Shown: positions 18,227 through 28,604 of the stretch, in pieces
Layout: every line of letters begins with the position of its first letter
How positions within the stretch are numbered: position 1 is the first letter of the stretch
Assembly (NCBI GenBank): GCA_963749515.1
Contig: CAVVMR010000001.1
Span: 248,001-312,000 of the forward strand
Length of the DNA stretch: 64,000 nt
Reading direction: 5' to 3'
From: Gaiellasilicea sp963749515
Lineage (GTDB): Bacteria; Actinomycetota; Thermoleophilia; Gaiellales; Gaiellaceae
The notes under the pieces: generated by a model
Database searches by the model: none
Told to the model about the DNA's origin: nothing
Seen by the model: the letters and a program-made list of their open reading frames with translations, nothing else
Made by a program: the position numbers and the translations under genes

Positions 18227-19063
18227 ATGCTCAGGTTGATCGCACTCATACTCATCCCGTTCGCGCTCGTGGCGGGCAACGCCGGCGCCGGCAAGGGTGG
18301 TCCGACGCCGGGCGTGTCGGTCGGCTACGACGGCACCGTCGACGCCGCCAACGGCGTGCGCTACGTGGCCTTGCCGGCCCAGAAGACGACCACCGTCGCG
18401 GCGGTGCGCATCAGCGACGGGCGCGTGCTCAGCTACACGACGATCAGCGGTGCGTTCGGGATTCCGCTCGTCGCCTTCGACGGCACGACTGAAGGGGTTT
18501 CCCGCGACGGCAAGACGCTCGTCCTCGCAGAAGTGGGGGTCAACCGAGCTCAGACGCGCTTCGCCGTCCTGAAGACGAAGGCGCTGCGGCTCAAGCGGTT
18601 GATCACGCTTCCCCGGGTCTGGGCGTACGACGCGCTTTCACCCGATGGCCGGACGCTCTATGCGACCCAGTACTTCGGCACCGCCGCGAACGCGCGCTAC
18701 AACGTCCGCTCGGTCGACCTCGTCGCCGGCAGGCCGGTCGGCGGTGCGCTGGTCGACAGACGCGAGCCCGATGAGGAGATGAACGGTGCGCCCTGGGCGC
18801 GCGTCCGGAGTGCAAACGGCGCCTGGGCGTACACGCTCTACACGAAGCCGAACGGGACGGGATTCGTTCACGCGCTCGACACCGCGAAGCGTCGTGCGTA
18901 CTGCGTCGACCTGCCGTGGCGGACGACCCCGCAGCGCTTCACCGTCGTGCGCCTGTCCCTTGCGGACGGCGGCCGCAGGCTCGAGCTCGCAAGGCGCGGC
19001 GGGAACCGGCTCGCGGTCGTCGACACCACCACCTTCAAGGTGACGGCGTATGCGAGGCCGTAG
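18227..19063 (+). CDS. Exported beta-propeller protein, shorter paralogue
   Basis: A 278-residue exported protein with a hydrophobic signal sequence (MLRLIALILIPFALVAG). Repeats such as VSRDGKTLVLAEV, SPDGRTLYATQY and LADGGRRLELAR resemble those of the preceding gene, as do the phrases GFVHALD and YTLYTKPN, so the two are probably paralogues. Start ATG 18227 has GGAGG 7 nt upstream. Function unknown. Confidence 0.7.
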   Translation: MLRLIALILIPFALVAGNAGAGKGGPTPGVSVGYDGTVDAANGVRYVALPAQKTTTVAAVRISDGRVLSYTTISGAFGIPLVAFDGTTEGVSRDGKTLVLAEVGVNRAQTRFAVLKTKALRLKRLITLPRVWAYDALSPDGRTLYATQYFGTAANARYNVRSVDLVAGRPVGGALVDRREPDEEMNGAPWARVRSANGAWAYTLYTKPNGTGFVHALDTAKRRAYCVDLPWRTTPQRFTVVRLSLADGGRRLELARRGGNRLAVVDTTTFKVTAYARP

Positions 19064-19066
19064 AGG

Positions 19067-20263
19067 TTAGGGGGCAGACGGATCGGCTTCGGTCGCCTTC
19101 GCGATCTCCTCGACGACCTCCGCGATGTCGCGGTTGGCGTTGAAGACTCGCAACTGGCGATCGGAGCCGTTCCCGCGCGAGAGGATCTCGCCGATCCCCT
19201 CGAGCTCACGCTCGGATCCGAGCTCCCGGGCGTGCGGTGCGATCTCTTTCAGCGTCCGGCGAATCAGCTGCGCGACGGGAATCCGGTTCCGCGCGCCGGT
19301 GGCGAGATCCATCACCGGCGCTTCGAGCCCGTAGCGGGCCGACAGCCACTTGTTCTCGGTCGTCAGGATCCGGTGGTAGGACGGGATCGGCTCGCCGCTG
19401 TCGTACTGCTCCGAGAGTTGCTTGACGAGCCCCTGGCAGTACGCGGCGAGCGCGACTGCGTCCTCGACGCGCGTGATCGCGTCACAGATCCGGATCTCGA
19501 CCGTTCCGAGCCTCGGATGCAGCCGGATGTCCCACCAGATGTGGGTGTAGTCGGCGATGCAGCCCGTGCGCTCGAGCTGGCCGACCACCTCGGCGTAGTC
19601 CGCGTAGTCCCGGAACCGCGGCGGCGGGCCGGAGCGCGGGAACGCGGCAAAGACCATCTGCCGGCTGGACGCGAGGCCTGTCGGCTCGCCACGCCAGAAC
19701 GGCGAGGAGGCTGAGAGTGCCAGCAGCGGGCCGAGCTGGGGGAGCAGGCCGTTGACGACCTGGATCGCCTTCTCCGGACCGTCGACCGCGACGTGGACGT
19801 GCATGCCGAAGATCAGCTCGCGGCGGGCGATGTACTGGAGCTGGTCGACGAGGTTCCGATAGCGGTCGCGTGCGGTGATCCGCTGGCGCTCGAAGAGGCT
19901 GAACGGGTGCGTCCCCGCGGAGCCGACGCGCATTCCTCTCTCCCGCCCCACCTGGCTCACGTAGGCCCGCAGCTTCACCAGCTCGCGCTGCACGTCGCCG
20001 GCGTTCCGGCAGACCGGGGTTGCGATCTCGAGCACGGACTGCATCAGCTCGGCGTTGATCCGGGGCTCGAGCTCGTGACCCGAGATCGCCTGGAGCACGG
20101 TGTCGATGTGCTGGACGAGGTCGAACGTCTCGCCGTCCAGGAGCATGTACTCCTCCTCGACGCCGAGCGTGTACGGATCGGACTGGCCGAACTTGTGGTC
20201 GAGCACGCTGCCGCCCTGGACGGCGCCCTTCCCGGTGATCGAGTTCGGGTAGATCTGCTTCAT
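19067..20263 (-). CDS. YbdK-type carboxylate-amine ligase (GCS2 family)
   Basis: A 398-residue glutamate-cysteine-ligase-like enzyme. TLGVEEEYMLLD is the GCS2 opening motif, followed by ELEPRINAELMQ, AGTHPF, GMHVHVAV and WWDIRLHPRLGTVEIRI. This family makes gamma-glutamyl amide bonds with ATP; the substrate need not be cysteine. Its ATG overlaps the stop of the RidA gene (ATGA), giving a two-gene operon. Confidence 0.87.
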   Translation of the reverse strand: MKQIYPNSITGKGAVQGGSVLDHKFGQSDPYTLGVEEEYMLLDGETFDLVQHIDTVLQAISGHELEPRINAELMQSVLEIATPVCRNAGDVQRELVKLRAYVSQVGRERGMRVGSAGTHPFSLFERQRITARDRYRNLVDQLQYIARRELIFGMHVHVAVDGPEKAIQVVNGLLPQLGPLLALSASSPFWRGEPTGLASSRQMVFAAFPRSGPPPRFRDYADYAEVVGQLERTGCIADYTHIWWDIRLHPRLGTVEIRICDAITRVEDAVALAAYCQGLVKQLSEQYDSGEPIPSYHRILTTENKWLSARYGLEAPVMDLATGARNRIPVAQLIRRTLKEIAPHARELGSERELEGIGEILSRGNGSDRQLRVFNANRDIAEVVEEIAKATEADPSAP

Positions 20264-20643
20264 CCGGACAGCACCGCCTCGGCCTCGATCTCGATGCGCC
20301 AGCGCGTGTCGAGCAGCCCCTTGACGACGACTGCCGTCGACGCCGGCCGGATGTCGGCGAAGACCTCGCCGTGGGCGCGCGCGATCTCCGGCCAGTCGTC
20401 GGCATGGACCATGAACATCCGCGTCCGGACGACGTCCTCGAACCCCGCGCCTGCCCGTTCGAGCGCTTCGCGCACGATCTCCAGGCAGAGCAGCGTCTGG
20501 TCGTACGCGCCATCCGGTGGATCGCCGTCCTTCGGGATCGGCGCGGTGCCCGCGACGTGGACGTTCGAGCCGGCGACGACCGCGCGCGAGAAGCCGAAGA
20601 CAGGCTCCATCGGCGAGTGCCCCGGGATGAGGCGGCGCTCCAC
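20260..20643 (-). CDS. RidA family protein
   Basis: A 127-residue YjgF/YER057c/UK114-type protein, which in its best-known members hydrolyses reactive enamines and imines. FGFSRAVVAGSNVHVAGTAP, the YDQTLLCLEIVREAL helix and a conserved Arg in VVRTRMFMV fit the fold. GTG start at 20643 with a -10-like GATACT (20650-20655) 6 nt upstream, which overlaps the plus-strand TAGTAT of the divergent gene. Confidence 0.8.
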   Translation of the reverse strand: MERRLIPGHSPMEPVFGFSRAVVAGSNVHVAGTAPIPKDGDPPDGAYDQTLLCLEIVREALERAGAGFEDVVRTRMFMVHADDWPEIARAHGEVFADIRPASTAVVVKGLLDTRWRIEIEAEAVLSG

Positions 20644-20662
20644 GCGGTTAGTATCGCGCGCC

Positions 20663-21493
20663 TTGGAGGCGCTTCGCCAGATCGAGTCGTGGCCCGCAGA
20701 CCACACCGCGGCCGGCGTGGCCACCGCCACCGGCGTTGTCGCCGAGCACGGCCACGCCGAGCACCGGTTCGGCTGGGGGTCGGTGACGAAGCTTCTCGTC
20801 GCCTACGCGGCTCTGATCGCAGCCGAGGAGGGGGCGATCGACCTCGACGAGCCGGCCGGGCCGGAAGGCTCGACGGTCAGGCACCTGCTCGCGCATGCGT
20901 CCGGCCTCGCGTGGGACTCCCCGCAACCACTCGCCCGCCCGGGCGAGCGCCGCATCTACTCGAACACCGGCTACGTCGCGCTTGCCGCACACCTTGAGGC
21001 GCGCACCGAGATTCCCTTCCGCACGTACCTGGACGAGGCTGTCCTCTCGCCGCTCGCGCTCGCGGCGACGCTCGACGGCGACGCGGCGGGAGGGATGGTC
21101 GGAAGCCTCCGCGACATGCTCCGCTTCGGGCGCGAAGCTCTCGCGCCGTCGCTCGTCGCATCCGAGACGCTCGCCGAAGCGACGTCGGTCCAGTTCCCCG
21201 GCCTGGACGGCGTGCTGCCGGGGTTCGGACGTCAGAGCCCGAACGACTGGGGGCTCGGGTTCGAGCTCCGCGACGCCAAGTCGCCGCACTGGTCGGGCTC
21301 GCTGAACTCGCCGCGCACGTACGGGCACTTCGGCTCCAGGCCCGGCACGGCGACGTTCCTCTGGATCGACCCCGAGCGGCAACTCGTCTGCGCTGCGCTC
21401 GCCGACGAGTCGTTCGGACCGTGGGCGGCAGCGGCCTGGCCGGCGCTGTCGGACGCGGTTCTCAGCGAAGGAACTCGAGCAGCAGGCGGTTGA
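20663..21493 (+). CDS. Serine hydrolase, class C beta-lactamase/PBP-like
   Basis: A 276-residue serine hydrolase. SVTK is the SxxK nucleophile motif, YSN in RRIYSNTGY is the second motif, and a late GHFGSRPG may supply the third (HxG-like). No signal peptide is seen, so it is probably a cytosolic esterase, amidase or DD-peptidase-like protein rather than a beta-lactamase. Starts at TTG 20663, 8 nt after TAGTAT. Its last 32 nt overlap the convergent hydrolase gene. Confidence 0.78.
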   Translation: MEALRQIESWPADHTAAGVATATGVVAEHGHAEHRFGWGSVTKLLVAYAALIAAEEGAIDLDEPAGPEGSTVRHLLAHASGLAWDSPQPLARPGERRIYSNTGYVALAAHLEARTEIPFRTYLDEAVLSPLALAATLDGDAAGGMVGSLRDMLRFGREALAPSLVASETLAEATSVQFPGLDGVLPGFGRQSPNDWGLGFELRDAKSPHWSGSLNSPRTYGHFGSRPGTATFLWIDPERQLVCAALADESFGPWAAAAWPALSDAVLSEGTRAAGG

Positions 21494-22178
21494 GCTCGGC
21501 CGGGCGCTCGAGGCTTGGGAGATGCCCGGCGCCTTCGATCGTCGCCAGGCGTGCGTCCGGGATCTCCGCTGCGAGCTTCTCGGCGATCGACTTCATGTCC
21601 TCGAGGTCCTCGGTGCCGACGAGGACGAGCGTCGGCGCCTCGATCTCGCCGAGCCGTGTCTCGGTCGGGCCGTCGGGCCACACGCCCTTCACCTGATCCT
21701 CCACGGGGAGTTGCTGCTCGTAGGAGCGGAGCGTCATCGCCTCCGTCAGCTCGCGCACCTCGGAAGTGGCGTCGTCGGCGAGCCACATCCGCGCCTGCTG
21801 CGCGGCGGCGGCTGCGAGATCGCCGCGCTCGATCGCCTCCTCTTCCTCGGCAAAGCCCGCCTGCGCGGATTCGGACCAGTCCCAGGATCCGAGCCCGGCG
21901 CCGATCAGGACGAGCCGCTCGACGAGGTCGGGCCGGGCCGCGGCGAGCTCGATCGCAATGCGGCCGCCGAAGGAGCAGCCGACGACGGCCGCCGGCCCCT
22001 CGACGAGCGAGGCGGCGTGGGCGACGTAGTCGATCGTGCCCGGTTCGAGCGCGGCATCTCCGAAGCCGGGCAGGTCGGACGCGAGCGGTCGGTGACCGGC
22101 GGCCTCGAGGGCTGCGAGCTGCGGCTCCCACATCCGGCGGTCCGCGATCCCCGCGTGGAGAAGCAGGACGTCACTCAT
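21462..22178 (-). CDS. Alpha/beta-fold hydrolase
   Basis: A 238-residue hydrolase: LLLHAGIADRRMW (oxyanion region), the nucleophile elbow VGCSFGG, the acid in LVGTEDLEDM and the catalytic His in EGAGHLPSLERP. Substrate unknown. ATG 22178 lies 8 nt inside the end of the cyclic-nucleotide-binding gene, so the two are coupled. Confidence 0.85.
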   Translation of the reverse strand: MSDVLLLHAGIADRRMWEPQLAALEAAGHRPLASDLPGFGDAALEPGTIDYVAHAASLVEGPAAVVGCSFGGRIAIELAAARPDLVERLVLIGAGLGSWDWSESAQAGFAEEEEAIERGDLAAAAAQQARMWLADDATSEVRELTEAMTLRSYEQQLPVEDQVKGVWPDGPTETRLGEIEAPTLVLVGTEDLEDMKSIAEKLAAEIPDARLATIEGAGHLPSLERPAELNRLLLEFLR

Positions 22179-22545
22179 CGGCGAACAGAGGCCGAAGCAG
22201 CTCGTCGAAGGTCTCCTGGTCGCAGCTCGCGACGACTGCGGGCGTGATCGCCTGCACGGATGCCGTCCGCGGGATCCCCATCGCGAGCGCGACCTCGCCG
22301 AAGGAGTCGCCGGGCCGCAGCAGCCGCCGCTCACCCAGTTCCTCCTGGGTCACGTTCAGCATTCCGGAGAGCACGATGTAGAAGCGGTCCCCCGGCTCGC
22401 CCTGGCGGACGACCGTGGCTCCGGGCAGGACCTCCTCGCGCTGCAAGCGGTCGGCGAGCTGCGCCAGGCGCTCGCCCGGCAGGCCGGCGAGAAGCCCGAC
22501 GCGAGTCAACTCGTGGACGGTGGCGGGGACGTGACGTGGACTCAC
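22171..22545 (-). CDS. Cyclic nucleotide-binding domain protein
   Basis: A 124-residue stand-alone cNMP-binding beta-roll: VVRQGEPGDRFYIVLSGML, the phosphate-cassette region PGDSFGEVALAMGIPRTASV and a C-terminal helix. There is no HTH, so it is a sensor or regulator domain rather than a complete CRP-type factor. GTG start at 22545 with TACGGT (22557-22552) 6 nt upstream. Coupled to the downstream hydrolase by 8-nt overlap. Confidence 0.85.
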   Translation of the reverse strand: MSPRHVPATVHELTRVGLLAGLPGERLAQLADRLQREEVLPGATVVRQGEPGDRFYIVLSGMLNVTQEELGERRLLRPGDSFGEVALAMGIPRTASVQAITPAVVASCDQETFDELLRPLFADE

Positions 22546-22550
22546 CGGGA

Positions 22551-22557
22551 TACCGTA
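22551..22557. promoter_or_regulatory. Superimposed divergent -10 elements
   Basis: Plus-strand TACCGT (22551-22556) lies 7 nt before the NUDIX ATG, and minus-strand TACGGT (22557-22552) lies 6 nt before the cyclic-nucleotide-binding gene's GTG. The two elements share five base pairs, so RNA polymerase cannot occupy both at once. Confidence 0.5.
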
Positions 22558-22563
22558 GCCCCG

Positions 22564-23073
22564 ATGGCCTTTCTCGACGGCTGGCGCGTGTGCCCCCGCT
22601 GTGGTGCCAAGGGCGAGCACCGGGGCGACCACTTCGCCTGCCCGGCCTGCGGCCACGTCGTCTGGGCGAATCCGGCGCCCGCGGTGCAGGCGCTGGTGGA
22701 GCGGGACGGCCGGCTGCTTCTGGGGCGGCGCGCCTACGAGCCGAGCGTGGGGAAGTGGGATCTCCCAGGTGGCTTTCTCGAAGAGGAGGAGCACCCCCTC
22801 GCCGGGCTCGTTCGCGAGCTGCGCGAGGAGACTGGGCTCGAGATCGAGCCGCAGGAGTTCGTCGGCGTCTGGATGGAGCCTGACTACCAGGGCCGGACAG
22901 TCCTCTGTCTGACGTGGAACGCCAGCGTCACGGGCGGCGAGGAGCGGCCGGCGGATGACGTCGTCGAGCTGGGCTGGTTCGCCCCCGACGAGCTCCCCGC
23001 GGACGAGGAGCTCGCGTTCCTCCACTTTCCGGAGCTTCTACGCCTCTGGCGCGCGCGGCACGAGCACTCGTAG
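22564..23073 (+). CDS. NUDIX hydrolase with N-terminal zinc ribbon
   Basis: A 169-residue protein. Cys10, Cys13, Cys26 and Cys29 form a zinc ribbon of NudC type. The Nudix box runs from GGFLEEEE to RELREETGLE and coordinates Mg for pyrophosphate hydrolysis. NADH, NAD-capped RNA or ADP-ribose are plausible substrates, but its length is below that of NudC (about 260), so the substrate is open. Its 3' end overlaps the convergent lipid kinase by 36 nt. Confidence 0.88.
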   Translation: MAFLDGWRVCPRCGAKGEHRGDHFACPACGHVVWANPAPAVQALVERDGRLLLGRRAYEPSVGKWDLPGGFLEEEEHPLAGLVRELREETGLEIEPQEFVGVWMEPDYQGRTVLCLTWNASVTGGEERPADDVVELGWFAPDELPADEELAFLHFPELLRLWRARHEHS

Positions 23074-23844
23074 GGCACCGGGCTCGACCCGGAAGCGAAG
23101 CGGAGTCTCGAGCTCGAGGGGCTCGCCGTCGACGGCCGCCCTGACGCGGCGGAGCGCGGAGCCGATCTCGAGCTCGGTACAGCTTCGCTCGTCCCATGTG
23201 ATGCGGCGGAATCCGTGCGGGATGTACAGGTGGAGCAGGCCCTCGTCGATGCGCTCGCGCTCGCCGAGCGAGAGCAGATCGAGGTTGTAGTCGTTGTTGG
23301 CGACGACCACCAGCCGCGCACGCACGGGCTCGCCGTCGATGGTGAGCCGCTGCCGGCGGCGGCGGTCCTTCACCGTCAGCGCGAGCGCACGCAGGCGGGC
23401 GAGCGCCTCGCGCCGGCGCCGGCCGTGCTCGCGCCGGTGCACGAGCCTCGCGTAGAGGCCGAGCGAGACGTTGTTCAGGAAGAGCCGGTCGCCGACGCGG
23501 CCGACATCGATCCGCCGCTCCTCGCCGTCGAAGGCGTCGAGCGCGCCGATCGGATCGTTGCGGTCGAGGCCGAGGTCCCGCGCGAAGTGGTTGCGGGTCC
23601 CGAAGGGGATGCAGACGAACGGCTTGTCCTGTTCGACGGCCACCGCGGCGACCGCCGCGAGTGAGCCGTCGCCGCCCGCCATCCCCAGCACGTCAGCGTT
23701 TGCCTGCCGCGCGACCTCCATCAGGTCGTCGTCCTCCGTGAGGAGATGGACCTCGATGCCTCGCTCGCGCGCGGCGTCCTGGAGCTCCTCGGCGCCGGGA
23801 GAGCCGGTGCCGGAGCGCGGATTGAGGATGAGGTATCGCTGCAT
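23038..23844 (-). CDS. Diacylglycerol kinase-family lipid kinase
   Basis: A 268-residue DAGK/YegS-like protein: LILNPRSGTG near the N-terminus, the phosphate-binding GMAGGDGSLAAVA, PFGTRNHFARDLG, and the C-terminal beta-sandwich ending in VDGEPLEL. It probably phosphorylates a lipid such as diacylglycerol or a sphingosine-like substrate using ATP. ATG 23844 begins the conserved MQRYLILNP strand. Confidence 0.87.
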   Translation of the reverse strand: MQRYLILNPRSGTGSPGAEELQDAARERGIEVHLLTEDDDLMEVARQANADVLGMAGGDGSLAAVAAVAVEQDKPFVCIPFGTRNHFARDLGLDRNDPIGALDAFDGEERRIDVGRVGDRLFLNNVSLGLYARLVHRREHGRRRREALARLRALALTVKDRRRRQRLTIDGEPVRARLVVVANNDYNLDLLSLGERERIDEGLLHLYIPHGFRRITWDERSCTELEIGSALRRVRAAVDGEPLELETPLRFRVEPGALRVLVPRAPEA

Positions 23845-23924
23845 CGAGTGAGGCCCTGTCGACCCGGAAGATAGGCCGTCTGGCCCATGTACCCGCAAAC
23901 AGAGAAGCCGATCATTTCGACCAG

Positions 23925-24071
23925 ATGAGTGAGCGCGGCCTCCATAACATCGAGGACGACCTTTCCGAGACCTGGGTCGAGGATTGGGCGGCCGTCGGCC
24001 TGAACGAGATCGAGGCGCTGTTGGCGAAGCACGCAGCGTTCCTCGGCTATCTCGAGACAGCCGGCGAGTAG
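23925..24071 (+). CDS. Small acidic protein (48 aa), unknown
   Basis: ATG 23925 to TAG 24071, 48 residues, strongly acidic (HNIEDDLSETWVEDW) and then helical (NEIEALLAKHAAFLGYLE). Third codon positions are mostly G/C as in its neighbours, and a strong hairpin follows, which supports a real gene. I do not recognise the family. Confidence 0.5.
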   Translation: MSERGLHNIEDDLSETWVEDWAAVGLNEIEALLAKHAAFLGYLETAGE

Positions 24072-24096
24072 CAGCGTCCCCCGCCCGGCGGCTCCC

Positions 24097-24124
24097 CGCC
24101 GGCGCGTTTGCGGCCGCGCCGGCG
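24097..24124 (+). terminator. GC-rich hairpin, terminator or attenuator
   Basis: A perfect 10-bp stem CGCCGGCGCG/CGCGCCGGCG closes an 8-nt loop. An overlapping alternative stem CCGGCGG/CCGCCGG (24085-24102) precedes it. No U-run follows. It sits between the 48-aa gene and the DUF2231 gene and might end the first transcript or regulate the second. Confidence 0.45.
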
Positions 24125-24142
24125 AGGAAACTCCCGGTGTAG

Positions 24143-24664
24143 GTGAAACTCGACTACCTCTATCGCGGCTTCCCCGGCCACCCGCTCCATCCGCCGCTCA
24201 CGGACGCGACGATCGGGATCTACACGTTCGCCACGATCGCAGCCGTTCTGAGCAAGGTCGGGATCGCGGAGCCGGAGGCGGCTCAGGGCTGGACCCTGGC
24301 GCTGATCGTGGGACTGATCGTCAGCGCTCCCACCGCACTCACGGGCTTCGCCGACTGGCTGCAGATCGCGCGTGGTACGCCGCTGTGGCGCACCGCTACC
24401 GCGCACATGATCGCGATGCTGTTCGCCACCGCGTTCTTCCTCATCGCGATCGGCGCGGGCTACAGCGACGGCATGGACGGGGCCGTCACTGACGGCGCCT
24501 TCATTCTCACGCTGATCGGGTTCCTCACCCTGACCGTCGGCGGCTGGCTCGGCGGCGCGATCGTCTTCACCTACGGGATGCGCGTGCTGAACCTCGTGGA
24601 GGAACCGGCGGGTCGTGCGACCTCGCCGATCCCTCACCCGGAGGAGGAAGAAGCCGAGAAGTAG
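24143..24664 (+). CDS. DUF2231 family membrane protein
   Basis: A 173-residue protein with four membrane segments and the family motif GHPLHPPLTD near residue 12. DUF2231 proteins are predicted heme-binding or redox-associated membrane proteins, but their function is not established. GTG start at 24143, followed by an acidic cytosolic tail. Its stop codon directly abuts that of the convergent thioredoxin gene (TAGCTA). Confidence 0.82.
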   Translation: MKLDYLYRGFPGHPLHPPLTDATIGIYTFATIAAVLSKVGIAEPEAAQGWTLALIVGLIVSAPTALTGFADWLQIARGTPLWRTATAHMIAMLFATAFFLIAIGAGYSDGMDGAVTDGAFILTLIGFLTLTVGGWLGGAIVFTYGMRVLNLVEEPAGRATSPIPHPEEEEAEK

Positions 24665-24985
24665 CTACTCGGTGCTGAGACCGAGGGAGCGCTCGAGCGA
24701 GCCCTTCGGCTGCGCGCCGATCGCCGTTGCGGCCGGCTCGCCGCCTTTGAAGAGGACGATGGTCGGGATCGAGACGATCCCGTAGCGCTCGGCGAGCGCG
24801 CGCTCCTCGTCGATGTTGACCTTCACGAGCTTCACCTCGCCGTTGCGCTCCTCGACGATCTTGTCGAGCACCGGCGCGACGGCGTGGCACGGGCCGCACC
24901 ATTCGGCCCAGAAGTCCACGATCACCGGTGTCTCGCTCTCGAGCACTTCGCGCGTGAACGTGTCTTCCTTGACTGCGGTTGCCAT
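24665..24985 (-). CDS. trxA: Thioredoxin
   Basis: A 106-residue thioredoxin with the redox pair Cys30 and Cys33 in WCGPC, cis-Pro in VSIPTI and the usual Lys/Asp positions. It is a general disulfide reductant and would be a natural donor for peroxiredoxins and the ArsC-like protein in this window. ATG 24985 is preceded by AAAGGAAC, a Shine-Dalgarno-like signal, unlike many leaderless neighbours. Confidence 0.95.
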   Translation of the reverse strand: MATAVKEDTFTREVLESETPVIVDFWAEWCGPCHAVAPVLDKIVEERNGEVKLVKVNIDEERALAERYGIVSIPTIVLFKGGEPAATAIGAQPKGSLERSLGLSTE

Positions 24986-25066
24986 TTGGGTGGTTCCTTT
25001 CAGTGGTTAGGAGGCGGTTACCCGCGCTCACCTATTGAAAACGACAGAGCCAGGCGGTCTGTTCCC

Positions 25067-25072
25067 TAGAAT
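25067..25072 (+). promoter_or_regulatory. -10 element (TAGAAT), leaderless ileS
   Basis: TAGAAT ends 6 nt before the ATG at 25079. A TTGAAA further upstream (25035-25040) is too far away to be its -35. Confidence 0.5.
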
Positions 25073-25078
25073 CGGCGC

Positions 25079-28165
<3,087 letters not shown>

Positions 28166-28169
28166 CCCT

Positions 28170-28215
28170 CCGTCAACCGCGCGGACGGGGTCAGACCCCG
28201 CCTGTCCGGCTGACG
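28170..28215 (+). repeat. 46-bp palindromic terminal repeat, left copy
   Basis: Starts 5 nt after the ileS stop codon. Outer CGTCA and TGACG pair, as does the core GGGGTC-A-GACCCC, so a transcript would fold into a hairpin that could end ileS transcription. Confidence 0.65.
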
Positions 28216-28254
28216 CACGGACGTGGCTCGAGTAGGCATCTTGCGCGGCCCGGC

Positions 28255-28521
28255 GTGGCGGCGGACGATCGGCCCGTGGGCGAGCCGGACGCGTGGGAGC
28301 GAGAGTGGCAGGAGATCGGCCGCCGGATCGAGCTGCCGCTGCAGGGGCTACGCGAGGTCCGGGAGCTTCGCCGGACGCTCGATTGCGTCGAGCGCGAGCT
28401 CGTTGCTGCGGCCAGGCGCAACTGGTCGAGCTGGGAGGAGATCGGCAGCGCGCTTGCGATCAGCCGCCAGGCGGCGCACGCGCGACATGGTCCTTTCGTC
28501 AAGCGCAAAGGCGGGGTCTGA
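28255..28521 (+). CDS. Small helix-turn-helix protein (88 aa) inside the repeat cassette
   Basis: The C-terminal half contains a helix-turn-helix, WSSWEEIGSALAISRQAAHA, of the type common in small actinobacterial DNA-binding proteins; the N-terminal half is a charged helix. The start is taken as GTG 28255. The last codons and the TGA stop (KGGV-stop) come from the right terminal repeat, so the end of the protein is encoded by the repeat. It may bind the repeats, which would make it self-regulating. Confidence 0.55.
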   Translation: MAADDRPVGEPDAWEREWQEIGRRIELPLQGLREVRELRRTLDCVERELVAAARRNWSSWEEIGSALAISRQAAHARHGPFVKRKGGV

Positions 28522-28542
28522 CCCCGTCGGCGTGGTTGACGG
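28497..28542 (-). repeat. 46-bp palindromic terminal repeat, right copy
   Basis: Inverted relative to the left copy, differing mainly in the arm next to the HTH gene. It supplies that gene's stop codon. Confidence 0.65.
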
Positions 28543-28604
28543 GCGGACGCGTCTGGATTGCGCCGCCGGCGTCCGGGGTACTACGCTCCCGACGAGGAGG
28601 CGCG

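Larger units (their letters stand above)
28170..28542. mobile_element. Inverted-repeat-bounded cassette carrying a small HTH gene
   Basis: Two 46-bp inverted copies (28170-28215 and 28497-28542; about 39 of 46 positions agree) bound a 281-bp interior with one gene. Each copy is itself a palindrome built on GGGGTCAGACCCC with CGTCA/TGACG ends. No transposase is encoded, so it would be a non-autonomous element or REPIN-like pair. It is inserted directly after ileS. Confidence 0.55.

Noticed and set aside
28170..28215. The ileS-proximal palindrome as a plain terminator
   Set aside because: It has an inverted partner 281 bp away with similar sequence outside the stem and no U-run, so a repeat pair explains it better, although it may also stop transcription.
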